Source: Paenibacillus macerans
Lineage (GTDB): Bacteria > Bacillota > Bacilli > Paenibacillales > Paenibacillaceae
Direction of reading: 5' to 3'
Length of the DNA stretch: 64,000 nucleotides
NCBI RefSeq assembly: GCF_900454495.1
Contig: NZ_UGSI01000002.1
Location: forward strand, 62,001-126,000
This document shows positions 1-9,200 of the stretch, in pieces. Within the stretch, counting starts at the first letter, position 1; each line of letters starts with the position of its first letter. Made by a program: the position numbers and the translations under genes. The notes beneath the pieces were generated by a model. That model had not been told where the DNA came from. It ran no database searches and saw only the letters and a list, made by a program, of their open reading frames with translations.

Positions 1-1
1 C

Positions 2-1420
2 GCCGAACCGTGGTCATTGGCCGCGGAACTTCCGCAAATTTCCGAGGACAGCAAAACGTACACCGTGAAGCTGAAGGATACGGCGAAGTGGAGCGACGGA
101 CAGCCGGTGACCGCAGACGATATCATTTATACGTTCGACACGATTCGCAACCCGGATACCGGGGCTCCCGGAATAGGTTTATATGACAAAATCGACAAAA
201 TGAAAAAGGTCGATGACCATACCGTTAATATTACGCTGAAGCAGGTTTATGCTCCGTTCCAGTATTCACTGGTCCAAGAATTGGCTCCGGCCCATATCTT
301 GAAGGACGTTCCGGTGAAGGAACTGCAGAAGAACGCCTTCGGCACCGATCCGGCCAAGACGGTCACGAGCGGACCGTGGAAGTGGACGGCGTGGAAACAG
401 GGCGAAAGCCATACGCTGGATGCGGACCCTAACTATTGGGGGGCGGTGAAACCGCATATCTCCCAAGTCATTTACAAAATTTACGCCGATCAAAACACCG
501 AAGTACAGGCGCTTCTGAAAGGCGATACGGACCATATCAGCGCGATACCTGTGACTCAGGTGGAAGCTGTAAAAGCGAACAAGGATATCGCGATCATCCA
601 AAAGCCGGGGGCTCAGTACGAATACGTCAACTTTAATTTTGACCCGAAAAACTTCAAGGACAATTACGGATTGTTTGCAGGGCAAAAGACGAGACAGGCG
701 ATCGCTTATGCCCTTAACCGTCAAGGCATGGTCGACAATGTGCTGAAAGGCGTCGGCGCGCTGATGAATGCGCCGTTCCTGCCGGATACGTGGGCGGACC
801 CGAAAGACGCGGCCGTAAATTATCCCTATGATCCGGAAAAGGCGAAACAGCTGCTGGCCGAAGACGGCTGGGTGGCCGGCAAGGACGGCATTCTCGAGAA
901 GGACGGACACCGCTTCTCCTTTGAACTGCAGTACAACGCCGGAAACAGCCGCCGCGAGCAGATCGCTGCGATCGTTCAGCAAAATCTGAAGGATGTCGGG
1001 ATCGAGGTGACCCCGAAAGCGATCGATTTCGCGGCATGGATCGACCAGAACGTAACGCCGGGCAAATACCAAGCGATCCTGCTCGGCTGGTCGCTGAATA
1101 CGCCGGATCCCGATTCGGAAAACGTATTCTCCTCTAAATATTTCCCGCCGGCGGGCCAAAACAGCGGCTGGTACAAAAACGAGAAGCTGGATCAGCTATG
1201 GGTGGACGGATACTCGACGGTCGATCAGGCGGAACGGCAGGCGATTTATAAAGAAGTGGCCAAGGAGATCTCCACCGATTTGCCTTACGTGTTCCTGTAT
1301 CAATACGGGCAGGCGATCGGAACGGGACCTCGGGTGCATTGGGCGGAAGAAGACCGTCCGGAACCGTCGCTTGGATACGGTCAATACTTCCATGTCATCA
1401 AATGGTGGGTAACCGACTAG
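2..1420 (+). CDS. Oligopeptide/dipeptide ABC transporter substrate-binding protein (5' partial)
   Basis: Extracellular solute-binding protein of family 5 (OppA/DppA type), which would be a lipid-anchored peptide receptor outside the membrane. The reading frame is open from the first bases, where it reads AEPWSLAAELPQISEDSKTYT, so the gene starts upstream of the window and its signal peptide is not visible. The segment KWSDGQPVTADDIIYTFD is the classic family-5 signature, followed by the internal block that places KTRQAIAYALNRQGMVDN. About 472 residues are visible, close to a full mature protein. It is followed by two permeases and two ATPases in the same direction. Whether it prefers dipeptides, oligopeptides or another ligand cannot be told from sequence. 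Confidence 0.93.
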   Translation, partial: AEPWSLAAELPQISEDSKTYTVKLKDTAKWSDGQPVTADDIIYTFDTIRNPDTGAPGIGLYDKIDKMKKVDDHTVNITLKQVYAPFQYSLVQELAPAHILKDVPVKELQKNAFGTDPAKTVTSGPWKWTAWKQGESHTLDADPNYWGAVKPHISQVIYKIYADQNTEVQALLKGDTDHISAIPVTQVEAVKANKDIAIIQKPGAQYEYVNFNFDPKNFKDNYGLFAGQKTRQAIAYALNRQGMVDNVLKGVGALMNAPFLPDTWADPKDAAVNYPYDPEKAKQLLAEDGWVAGKDGILEKDGHRFSFELQYNAGNSRREQIAAIVQQNLKDVGIEVTPKAIDFAAWIDQNVTPGKYQAILLGWSLNTPDPDSENVFSSKYFPPAGQNSGWYKNEKLDQLWVDGYSTVDQAERQAIYKEVAKEISTDLPYVFLYQYGQAIGTGPRVHWAEEDRPEPSLGYGQYFHVIKWWVTD

Positions 1421-1535
1421 AAAAGGCGTACGGGAAATAGAATCGCCGGAGGGGAAAGGGAGCACTCTCTTTCTCCTTCTCTTTCATGGAAAGGGTCCGG
1501 TGGTTCTATCGCCTGCTGCCTCGGGAGGGTAAACA

Positions 1536-2507
1536 ATGACAGAATATCTGATCCGTCGTTTGCTGCAATCGGTGCTGGTCATATTTTTGATTACGGTCGT
1601 CACCTTTCTGCTCATCCACGCTGCTCCGGGCGGTCCCACCCAGATGATGCTGGCTCCGGGCTTATCGCCGGAAACGTTCGAACAGCAGAAGCGTAATCTT
1701 GGACTCGATCAGCCGATCCCCGTCCAGTACGTCCGCTGGGTGGGGGACCTGCTGCGGGGCGACCTCGGTTATACGTTTAAAAATCATCTTCCGGTGGGGG
1801 ATCTGCTGTGGCCGCGGATCGCCAACACGCTGATTTTGATGGGGGCGGCCTGGCTGGTGACGCTGGTTATTGCGCTTCCCTGGGGGATTTACAACAGTAC
1901 GAAGGAGTACGGCTTGTCCGACCAGACCGCGTCTTTTATCTCTTATTTGGGGTTTGCCATGCCGACGTTCTGGTTCGGCATTTTGCTGCAGCAGTGGCTT
2001 TCCCTGGGACTCGACTGGTTTCCGCTTTCGGACATGCACAGCCGCGGCAAGGAAGGCAGCATCGCCGATTTGTTTATGCATCTGGTGCTGCCGGTCTCGG
2101 TGCTGTCTTTGGGGTTCTTGGCTTCTTATATGAAATACGCGCGCGCGAGCATGCTTGAGGTGCTGGAGCAGGATTACATCCGCACCGCACGGGCCAAAGG
2201 CGTCAAGGAACGCAAGGTGGTGTTCCGGCATGCGCTGCGCAACGCGCTCATTCCGATCATCACGATCATCGGCCTTGATTTGCCGCTGCTGGTCGGGGGA
2301 GCCGCTTTGACGGAAAACGTGTTTAACTGGCCGGGCATGGGCCGATTATATGTTGAGATGGCCACGGCGCGTGAATATTCCGTACTGATGGCAATTACCA
2401 TCGTTACCGCTGTCGTGGTAGTTATCGGCAGCCTCCTGGCGGACATTTTGTACGCGATCGTGGATCCGCGGGTCAAATTGGGGCAGAAGGGGGGAACGGC
2501 GGCGTGA
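1536..2507 (+). CDS. Peptide ABC transporter permease, DppB/OppB type
   Basis: Inner-membrane permease of 323 residues, the usual length for DppB/OppB. It begins MTEYLIRRLLQSVLVIFLIT with the typical N-terminal membrane helix, then the conserved block around PGGP and the periplasmic loop near residues 30-90. The EAA-type cytoplasmic loop lies near residues 210-245 (DYIRTARAKGVKERKVVFRHALRNALIPI). ATG follows GGGAGGG at a normal distance. It lies 115 bases after the binding-protein gene, and its stop overlaps the start of the next permease gene by 4 bases, which indicates translational coupling. Partner of the DppC-type protein in the transport channel. Confidence 0.94.
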   Translation: MTEYLIRRLLQSVLVIFLITVVTFLLIHAAPGGPTQMMLAPGLSPETFEQQKRNLGLDQPIPVQYVRWVGDLLRGDLGYTFKNHLPVGDLLWPRIANTLILMGAAWLVTLVIALPWGIYNSTKEYGLSDQTASFISYLGFAMPTFWFGILLQQWLSLGLDWFPLSDMHSRGKEGSIADLFMHLVLPVSVLSLGFLASYMKYARASMLEVLEQDYIRTARAKGVKERKVVFRHALRNALIPIITIIGLDLPLLVGGAALTENVFNWPGMGRLYVEMATAREYSVLMAITIVTAVVVVIGSLLADILYAIVDPRVKLGQKGGTAA

Positions 2508-3523
2508 GCGAGCTGAAAGTTCCGTATCCGTCCGGCCCTTCTCCGGAGCCGCCCGTTCCGAAGCCGGCGGAATCTTCCGTAACCGGCGGCAAAGCCGAGC
2601 CGGCGCTTTCGTCCAAAAAGCCGCCCGGCCCATGGAGAATGCTCTGGAGCAAATTTTCGCATAATCCGTACGCCATGACGGGTCTGGGCGTGCTGTTGTT
2701 TTTCATTATCGCCGCTGTATTGGCACCGCTGATTTCAAGGCATGATCCGGCGAAAATCGATCTGTTGTACGCCAACCTTCCGGCCGGTTCGCCAGGGCAT
2801 CTGCTCGGCACCGATGAGCTGGGGCGGGATATTTTTACCCGGCTGCTGTACAGCGCCCGCATTTCCTTGCTGATCGGCTTTTCCGTGGCTTTGGCGTCGG
2901 TTGTGATCGGATCGGTCGTCGGGGCGTTGTCCGGGTACTTCGGCGGCTGGGTCGACACGGTATGCATGCGCATCGTTGATGTGATGAATTCGGTGCCCAC
3001 CTTGTTTCTCAATATCCTTGTGCTTGCCATCTTCGGGTCCGAAATCCGGTACATGATCATGATTTTGGCCTTGACGAGCTGGATGAGCATCGCCCGTCTG
3101 GTCCGGGGCAACTTTCTGCAGCTGCGGGAAATGCAGTATGTGGAAGCGGCAAGGGCGATCGGGGTATCGGATATGGGGATCATTTTCCGCCATCTGCTGC
3201 GCAATTCCAGCTTTCCGATTATCGTCAATGCGACGTTAATGGTAGGCACGGCCATTTTGAGCGAATCGGCTTTGTCCTACCTGGGGCTCGGCATCCAGGC
3301 GCCGGCGACGAGTTGGGGGCTTATGCTCAGCAATGCGCAGGAATTTATGCTGATCGATAAAATGCAAGCCGTTTATCCCGGGCTGTGCATCCTGATCGTT
3401 GTGCTGGCGGTGAACTTTATCGGCGACGGCATTCGCGACGCCCTGGATCCCAGACAGAACATCAGCAAATCGCGGAGGAGGCTGACAAAGTGGCGGAAAA
3501 ATTACTCGAAATCCGCAAATTGA
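2504..3523 (+). CDS. Peptide ABC transporter permease, DppC/OppC type
   Basis: Second channel subunit, 339 residues, starting with GTG inside the GTGA overlap with the upstream permease stop. The first ~45 residues are Pro/Ser/Glu-rich and cytoplasmic, longer than in many DppC proteins. A membrane helix follows (GVLLFFIIAAVLAPLIS), then GTDELGRDIFTRLLYSARISL, a strong DppC/OppC signature, and the EAA loop near residues 205-235 (YVEAARAIGVSDMGIIFRHLLRN). The last 11 codons overlap the start of the ATPase gene at 3490. Function and partners are secure at family level; the substrate is unknown. Confidence 0.94.
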   Translation: MSELKVPYPSGPSPEPPVPKPAESSVTGGKAEPALSSKKPPGPWRMLWSKFSHNPYAMTGLGVLLFFIIAAVLAPLISRHDPAKIDLLYANLPAGSPGHLLGTDELGRDIFTRLLYSARISLLIGFSVALASVVIGSVVGALSGYFGGWVDTVCMRIVDVMNSVPTLFLNILVLAIFGSEIRYMIMILALTSWMSIARLVRGNFLQLREMQYVEAARAIGVSDMGIIFRHLLRNSSFPIIVNATLMVGTAILSESALSYLGLGIQAPATSWGLMLSNAQEFMLIDKMQAVYPGLCILIVVLAVNFIGDGIRDALDPRQNISKSRRRLTKWRKNYSKSAN

Positions 3524-4518
3524 CGGCAGGGTTTCTTGCGGAGCAGGGCGTCGTCAAGGCAACCGACCGCATCTCGCTTAGCCTGGACAAAGGGCAAACG
3601 CTGTGCCTGGTCGGCGAGTCGGGCAGCGGAAAAAGCGTCACCTCGCTGGCCATTATGCGGCTGCTTGATTATGCCGGGGGGATGATTTTGGAGGGAGATA
3701 TCAGGTTCCGCGGGCAGAATCTGTCGCAGATGAGCCAGGAGGAAATGCGCCAAATCCGCGGAAATCGGATTGCCATGATATTCCAGGATCCGATGTCGGC
3801 GCTAAACCCGGTATTTACGGCCGGGGAGCAAATTGCCGAAAGCTTAAAGCTGCACCAGAACAAAAACGGGGAGGAAGCCTGGAGCATGGCGGTCGATTTG
3901 CTGCGTCTGGTCGGGATTCCGGCTCCGGAGATCCGCGCCAAGCAATATCCGCACGAGCTGTCGGGGGGCATGTGCCAGCGCGTCGTGATCGCCATTGCCC
4001 TAGCTTGCAATCCGGAGTTGCTGATCGCCGATGAACCGACGACGGCGCTGGACGTGACGGTGCAGGCGCAAATTCTCGATCTGCTGCGGAAGCTGCAGGC
4101 CGAGCTGGGGATGTCGATTTTACTGATTACGCACGACATGGGCGTGGCCGCGGAAATGGCCGACCGGGTCGCCGTCATGTACGCTGGAGCGATCGTGGAG
4201 GAAGGGCCGGTGGAGGAAATCTTCGCCCATCCGAGCCATCCATATACAGTGGGGCTGCTGCAATCGATTCCGGGCTTTGAAGGGGAGCGCGGAGGCGAGC
4301 TGTATACGATCCAGGGAACGATTCCGCCGATCGGACAGCTGCCCTCGGGGTGCCGGTTTCATCCCCGCTGTCCGTATGCTAAGGACATTTGCCGGCAGAA
4401 GGAGCCCGGCGAATTTCTGGTTGGGAACGATCATCGCGCGGCGTGCTGGTTGTATGAGGATAAGCCGGTGTTCGCGGCGGGGGAGCCCAGCGGAAGAAGC
4501 GGGGTGAAACCGGCATGA
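3490..4518 (+). CDS. Peptide ABC transporter ATPase, DppD/OppD type
   Basis: Cytoplasmic ATPase of 342 residues. I start it at GTG 3490 because GGAGGAGG lies about 9 bases upstream and the protein then begins AEKLLEIRKLTAGF, as family members do. A longer open frame reaches back to 3385 but is only a shadow of the permease gene. Walker A is GESGSGKSV, the ABC signature LSGGMCQRV, Walker B LLIADEPTTALDV, then the switch His in LLITHDMG. The C-terminal Opp/Dpp extension has four Cys (CRFHPRCPYAKDICR and AACW) of the kind that bind an iron-sulfur cluster in relatives. It pairs with the DppF-type ATPase; the starts and stops overlap. Confidence 0.94.
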   Translation: MAEKLLEIRKLTAGFLAEQGVVKATDRISLSLDKGQTLCLVGESGSGKSVTSLAIMRLLDYAGGMILEGDIRFRGQNLSQMSQEEMRQIRGNRIAMIFQDPMSALNPVFTAGEQIAESLKLHQNKNGEEAWSMAVDLLRLVGIPAPEIRAKQYPHELSGGMCQRVVIAIALACNPELLIADEPTTALDVTVQAQILDLLRKLQAELGMSILLITHDMGVAAEMADRVAVMYAGAIVEEGPVEEIFAHPSHPYTVGLLQSIPGFEGERGGELYTIQGTIPPIGQLPSGCRFHPRCPYAKDICRQKEPGEFLVGNDHRAACWLYEDKPVFAAGEPSGRSGVKPA

Positions 4519-5558
4519 TCATCAACACGGCGCCTTTGCAGTCAGCACCGAAGGCGGAGAGCCAAGATTCCGGGGAGATTTTGGTGGATATCCGCAACGT
4601 AAAGAAATATTTTCCGATTCAAAAAGGATTGTTAAGCCGGGTCGTTGGGCACGTGAAAGCCGTTGACGACGTTTCATTGGCCATTCGCCAAGGAGAGACC
4701 TTCGGGCTCGTCGGTGAATCGGGCTGCGGCAAATCGACGTTGGGACGCGTTATATTACGGCTTCAGGGCGCGACGGACGGGGAGGTCGTGTTCCGGGGGC
4801 GGGATATTCACAAGTTAAAGGGCCAGGAGCTGCGAAAATTGCGCGAGGAAATGCAGATCATTTTTCAAGATCCGTTTGGCTCGCTGAATCCGCGTTTTCT
4901 GGTTAGGGATATCATCGGCGAACCGCTGCGCGTTCACCGCAGCATGTCGGCCAAACAGATCGACGAGCGCGTTGTTGAGCTGATGGAGCTGGTCGGGCTG
5001 GATGCCAGCCGGCGCAACCGGTACCCGCACGAATTTTCCGGGGGACAGCGGCAGCGGATCGGTATTGCCCGGGCAATTGCCCTGAACCCGAAATTTATCG
5101 TCGCGGATGAGGCTGTTTCGGCGCTGGACGTCTCCGTGCAATCGCAGGTCATCAATTTGCTGATGAAGCTGCAGCGTGAATTGGGGTTGACGTTTTTGTT
5201 CATTGCCCACGGTTTGAATGTCGTCCGTCACATATCGGACCGGGTAGGGGTGATGTACCTCGGCAAACTGGTGGAGGTGGGGGAAACCGAAACGTTGTTT
5301 GCCGCGCCGCTTCATCCTTATACGGCCGCCTTGCTGTCGGCGATTCCCAAGCCTGCGCCGGGACGCCGCAAGGAGCGCGTCGTGCTGCAGGGGGATGTGC
5401 CGTCGCCGGCAAATCCGCCATCGGGCTGCCGGTTCCACACCCGCTGCCCGTTTGCCGGGGACAAATGCGCCAAGGTGGAGCCGAAGCTGACGGAAGCCGG
5501 GCCCGGCCGCCAAGTGGCTTGCCACTTTCCGCTCGGCGCGGATAGCGGTTTGGTATAA
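4515..5558 (+). CDS. Peptide ABC transporter ATPase, DppF/OppF type
   Basis: Second ATPase, 347 residues, start ATG in the ATGA overlap with the preceding stop. Motifs are in order: Walker A GESGCGKST, Q-loop IIFQDPFGSLNPR, signature FSGGQRQRIGIARA, Walker B FIVADEAVSALDV, then an H-loop reading FIAHGLNVVR. The usual residue after the H-loop His is Asp (HD); here it is Gly, a mild deviation. The C-terminal oligopeptide/dipeptide extension carries CRFHTRCPFAGDKC. It is the last gene of the five-gene operon, with an intrinsic terminator about 35 bases downstream. Confidence 0.94.
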   Translation: MIINTAPLQSAPKAESQDSGEILVDIRNVKKYFPIQKGLLSRVVGHVKAVDDVSLAIRQGETFGLVGESGCGKSTLGRVILRLQGATDGEVVFRGRDIHKLKGQELRKLREEMQIIFQDPFGSLNPRFLVRDIIGEPLRVHRSMSAKQIDERVVELMELVGLDASRRNRYPHEFSGGQRQRIGIARAIALNPKFIVADEAVSALDVSVQSQVINLLMKLQRELGLTFLFIAHGLNVVRHISDRVGVMYLGKLVEVGETETLFAAPLHPYTAALLSAIPKPAPGRRKERVVLQGDVPSPANPPSGCRFHTRCPFAGDKCAKVEPKLTEAGPGRQVACHFPLGADSGLV

Positions 5559-5591
5559 GGCTGGAAATCGGTAGCAATGGAATAATAGAAA

Positions 5592-5636
5592 GAACAGGGG
5601 GCTGCTCTCATATGAGGAACAGGCCTCTGTTTTTTT
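5592..5636 (+). terminator. Intrinsic terminator of the peptide transporter operon
   Basis: AACAGGGGGCTG and CAGGCCTCTGTT form an imperfect stem around a short loop, followed by seven T. It lies 34 bases after the last ATPase stop codon. Confidence 0.8.
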
Positions 5637-5904
5637 GGATTCGGAGCCTCGGTTTCCTGATACTTCAAGGAAAACTACCGCTAAACGCGGTCTGGCTTCT
5701 TTATGGAATTTTCGGCAGGGTTAGGGAGGTTGCGCAGCTAGAGAAGGGAGGAGAAGGGGAATCTGGGGCTAAGGGACACCAGAGCCGTTATTTTCGGAAA
5801 AACGGACGTATGCAAAATGTACGGACACAGATGACCTTATTTACCTCAAATCGGCTTGGGTGAACGGGTTTAGAGCGAAATAGGGTCATGTGGGCCCGTT
5901 AGGG

Positions 5905-6110
5905 CACTGGCGTTGCATTAACGCTTATACAAAATCTCAGGTACACCTTGCCCGCTATTCCATTTGAGATCACGTCAGAAATCTAACGGTTGTATTATTC
6001 GCTATTTTGCATAAAAAGACCCTTTCTAAATTTTAACGGTTGTGAGCGCGGTTATCTGCTCAAATCTGAGCCCAAATCGCCGGGTTTTAGCTAAATAAGC
6101 GCTACGGCAA
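5905..6110 (+). repeat. Symmetric repeat element A, left half, with an IS4-type end
   Basis: CACTGGCGTTGCAT at 5905 matches the terminal repeat of the neighbouring insertion sequence with one change. The 9-mer TAACGGTTG follows at 5984 and 6034, exactly 50 bases apart. The element is cut by the insertion sequence at 6111 and continues at 7624. The same layout recurs at 14913 and 53347. Between 5559 and 5904 I see only the operon terminator and no gene. Confidence 0.8.
6102..6110. repeat. Target-site duplication, left copy
   Basis: CTACGGCAA immediately precedes the left inverted repeat of the insertion sequence; the identical 9-mer follows the right inverted repeat at 7624-7632. Confidence 0.92.
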
Positions 6111-7623
6111 CACTAGCGTTGCATAAAACCTAACGCGAATAATCAAATATTAGTTAAATATGGGTAATTATGATCATTTTTCATGGAAAAAGCATAAAAA
6201 ATCTCCTATTGTAAAGAGGTAGGTACGTTGTCCATAACTCTCTACAAAAGGAGACCAACCATGGATAACGTTAAAGCTAAAACGGTCATTTGTCAACTGA
6301 TTTCCTTACTGCCCATCGATGTGCATCAACGTTTACTCTTCGACCATTACACCAAGAAACTTACCACGATGAAAGCGATCATGCTCTTCATCAATGCTCA
6401 GTTGAAACAATGGTCATCTTACGGTGAAATGGAAATTGCACTTCGTGCTGAGCCGAAACTTCAGCAGCTTCTACAGTTGGAGAGTATCAGCGGCTCGCAA
6501 TTATCCCGAAAACTCGATCAGATCCCAACGGAGCTGTTGGAGTGGATGTTTCAGCATCTGGCATCACAAACACAGCAACGTGCTTGCCACCAGGGCCAGA
6601 GCGGGAAATTGCACATCATTGATTCTTCCAGCATTCGACTGCCGCTTCAACTTGGAAGTTGGGCCAAGATGTCAAATAAGAGTAGCGGCGTCAAGATGCA
6701 TCTGCGCCTCGTTGTTACAGCTCCCGACAAGCTATTTCCTGATGCCATGATCCCCAGTTCGCTCAATGTAGGGGATCGTGCGGGGGCCGTTGAACTGGTC
6801 GTCCCCTCGGATGCGATTTATGTGATGGATCGCGGTTATGATGATTATGCCCGGATGGATCAATGGGTCCAGGACAACATCCAGTTTGTGATCCGTATGC
6901 GAGATCGCGCGCTTGCCACCGTCATTGAGGAGTATCCTGTTCCGGAAGGCTCGAACATCACGCGGGACGCCAAGGTTTGCGTGGGCAGTTCCTTCCGATC
7001 CATGGAACATTCCGTTCGTTTGGTGGAGTTTTATGACGAGCAGGAACGGACTTATCGTATTTTTACATCGGTATGGGATAAGACCGCTGAAGAAATCGCG
7101 CAGATCTACAAAAATCGCTGGCTCATCGAGTTGTATTTTAAATGGCTGAAGCAACATTTGCGATTGAAGAAGCTGCACAGTCATAAACCACAGGCTATTT
7201 GGAACCAGTTATTCTTGGCTTTAATTACTGCCTTGCTCGTGGAGCACATCCGGCACAGCACCCAAACGGCAAAAACAAACTGGCAAGTGCTCCGGATTCT
7301 CCGCGAGTATTTGTACCGTTCATGGCGATCCTTTCGAACCGAACTGGATCGGAAACCCAGTCGAAGTAGTCCGGGGAGACGTCCGGGGTCAGGTCCCAAA
7401 GCGTTATCGGTGCGCACAATGGTTGGGATAATTAAGCCAAGCAAGTTCAAGGAATAATATCCATTATATACATTTAATGGGACATCGCGACCTACGCATT
7501 AGGTAACCTTGGCTTTTTGGTCTTAAGCTTAAAAAATGACTGTAAAAAAATCCATTTATAGTTTCAATAATCCAAATGTGGGTTTTGCTGAAAATTGATG
7601 TTAGTGTTCTTGCAACGCTAGTG
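6111..7623 (+). mobile_element. Complete IS4-family insertion sequence, 1513 bp
   Basis: The ends are CACTAGCGTTGCA at 6111-6123 and its exact reverse complement at 7611-7623. The similarity extends to about 24 bases with a few mismatches. A perfect 9-bp direct duplication, CTACGGCAA, flanks the element. One transposase gene with an intact DDE core occupies most of it. The element is inserted in the middle of symmetric repeat element A; removing it with one duplication copy restores the exact 74-base central spacing seen in the two other copies of that repeat. Confidence 0.92.
6261..7457 (+). CDS. IS4-family transposase
   Basis: DDE transposase of 398 residues that cuts and joins the ends of its own insertion sequence. 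I start at ATG 6261, ten bases after an AAAGGAG site; the open frame runs 11 codons further up without a better site. The first catalytic Asp is in HIIDSSS, the second in VMDRGYDDY, and the third, Glu, in the Y-(2)-R-(3)-E-(6)-K signature YKNRWLIELYFKWLK that defines IS4. There is no frameshift and no internal stop, so it may be active. The Arg/Pro/Ser-rich C-terminal tail after about residue 355 looks non-catalytic. Confidence 0.94.
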   Translation: MDNVKAKTVICQLISLLPIDVHQRLLFDHYTKKLTTMKAIMLFINAQLKQWSSYGEMEIALRAEPKLQQLLQLESISGSQLSRKLDQIPTELLEWMFQHLASQTQQRACHQGQSGKLHIIDSSSIRLPLQLGSWAKMSNKSSGVKMHLRLVVTAPDKLFPDAMIPSSLNVGDRAGAVELVVPSDAIYVMDRGYDDYARMDQWVQDNIQFVIRMRDRALATVIEEYPVPEGSNITRDAKVCVGSSFRSMEHSVRLVEFYDEQERTYRIFTSVWDKTAEEIAQIYKNRWLIELYFKWLKQHLRLKKLHSHKPQAIWNQLFLALITALLVEHIRHSTQTAKTNWQVLRILREYLYRSWRSFRTELDRKPSRSSPGRRPGSGPKALSVRTMVGIIKPSKFKE

Positions 7624-7632
7624 CTACGGCAA
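7624..7632. repeat. Target-site duplication, right copy
   Basis: CTACGGCAA directly after the right inverted repeat, identical to 6102-6110. Confidence 0.92.
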
Positions 7633-7688
7633 CCGTTAGAATATGAAAACGGCGATATTGGAGCAAATAGCGGCTGTGGCAACCGTTA
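7630..7688 (+). repeat. Symmetric repeat element A, right half
   Basis: CAACCGTTA occurs at 7630 and 7680, 50 bases apart, and is the reverse complement of the TAACGGTTG pair on the other side of the insertion sequence. No right-hand IS4-type end was found for this copy. From here to 7808 I see no gene. Confidence 0.8.
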
Positions 7689-7808
7689 GAATATGGTGAC
7701 AGAATGTGGTGACGAGAAAATGTATCTTGTCGGATTAATCTCTTGCGCTGGGAGATGTTTTACCAGATACCTAAGCGGCCTGTCCGGCGGGAGGTATGTC
7801 GGTTATTG

Positions 7809-7838
7809 TTGTACCGTAATTCCTCAATGTGTTATAGT
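7809..7838 (+). promoter_or_regulatory. Probable sigma-A promoter of the LCP gene
   Basis: TTGTAC and TATAGT are separated by 18 bases, about 95 bases before the LCP start codon. Nothing else in the gap 7689-7934 looks functional. Confidence 0.55.
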
Positions 7839-7934
7839 ACGAAACGATAGAGATATTTTTGTCGGCAAGTTGGGAATGGTATTTTTACTATATAATGGAA
7901 ATTTAAATCTATGAATTAAAAACGGAGGCATCAT

Positions 7935-9026
7935 ATGATAGAAAGGCAGAAACGCAGCTCGAAGCGTAAAAAGAAGAAGCTAGGTAAAAAGTCGTGGATT
8001 GCAATCATCGCCATCGTGCTGATCATCGGGGCGGGAGCCTACATGTTCCGCAAGCCGCTGGCCATCATGGCGTTTGACTTGTTCCTCTCCGGACAGGTGG
8101 AGAAGCAATTGCAGGAATCCTATGCTCCGCTGGGGGGCGAAACGGAGCCGCAGCAGGTTGCTCAGGAGCAGGGACAGGAGCCGTTCACCATACTGCTGCT
8201 TGGTGTCGATCAACGGGATAATGAACCGGCCCGATCCGATACGATGATTTATGCGGTGGTGCGCCCGGAAGAGGAAAAAGTGCTGCTCATTTCCATTCCC
8301 CGCGATACGTATACGGAAATTGTGGGTAAAGGCAGTATGGATAAGATTAACCACGCGTATGCTTTTGGCGGCGAGAAAATGGCGAAGGACACCGTGGAGA
8401 ACTTACTCGGTTATCCGGCCGATTATTATGCGGCGATCAACTTTCATGGGCTGAGGGAAATTGTAGACGCCCTGGGCGGCATTGAGCTGCCGATCACCAA
8501 GGATATCGTCAATAAGGAGAAATACCACGAGAAATTTACGATTAAGGCCGGCAAACCGCTGTATAGCGGGGAAGAAGCGCTTAATTACGTCAGATACCGG
8601 GAGGACAGCGACTTTGAACGGACGAAACGCCATCAGATCTTTTTGAATGCGATGGTAAACCGGATGCTGAAGCTGGACCAGGTGACGAAAATTCCCGAAT
8701 TGATGGACATGATGGGGGAAAACTTCAAAACCGATCTTGCGCCAAGCAAAATCATCGACCTGTCGAAGCAGGTGCTGCTCGGGAAGCAGCAGCCACAGAT
8801 CAGCGGGTTCACCATTATGGGCGAAGGGATGCGCATCAAAGGGATTTATTATGATAAAGCCAACGAAGAGGATGTCGCCTTCGCCAAAGAGATGATCGGG
8901 AGCTGGATCGATCCGGAAACGGAGCCGGATAAATTGATTACACCGGAATCGCGCGACGCGGAAAAGGCCGAGACTGAAGCCGGGGCTTCAAACGGAAGCG
9001 ATTCGGGAACGTCCGCGGCGCAATAG
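7935..9026 (+). CDS. LytR-CpsA-Psr (LCP) family cell wall polymer ligase
   Basis: Membrane-anchored enzyme of 363 residues that, by family, transfers lipid-linked teichoic acid or polysaccharide precursors to peptidoglycan outside the cell. The N-terminus is highly basic, followed by one membrane helix near residues 17-34. The LCP domain covers about residues 78-270, with ILLLGVDQRDNEPARSDTM, ISIPRDTY and RYREDSDFERTKRHQ giving the Arg and Asp residues that bind the pyrophosphate lipid. The C-terminal ~25 residues are Glu/Ala/Ser-rich and low-complexity. The start is ATG 7935, eight bases after GGAGG. Which of the several Bacillales LCP paralogues it corresponds to is not clear. Confidence 0.9.
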   Translation: MIERQKRSSKRKKKKLGKKSWIAIIAIVLIIGAGAYMFRKPLAIMAFDLFLSGQVEKQLQESYAPLGGETEPQQVAQEQGQEPFTILLLGVDQRDNEPARSDTMIYAVVRPEEEKVLLISIPRDTYTEIVGKGSMDKINHAYAFGGEKMAKDTVENLLGYPADYYAAINFHGLREIVDALGGIELPITKDIVNKEKYHEKFTIKAGKPLYSGEEALNYVRYREDSDFERTKRHQIFLNAMVNRMLKLDQVTKIPELMDMMGENFKTDLAPSKIIDLSKQVLLGKQQPQISGFTIMGEGMRIKGIYYDKANEEDVAFAKEMIGSWIDPETEPDKLITPESRDAEKAETEAGASNGSDSGTSAAQ

Positions 9027-9200
9027 CGGGAGAGCGATAGGAGCATAGCCGTAGAATCCCGTCATATTTTAAAATATAGTGAAAAAATTCGGCAGTCCGG
9101 TTTCCGGCTGCCGATTTCTCGCGGGATGGGCGGAACAACTCCCGTTTTGAAACGTAACAAATAGGGGAGCCTGAAGAAAGGTGAGGAGGATTTCGATCCG

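Noticed and set aside
5612..5863. 83-codon open frame after the peptide transporter operon
   Set aside because: It begins in the loop of the terminator hairpin and the protein has no recognisable pattern.
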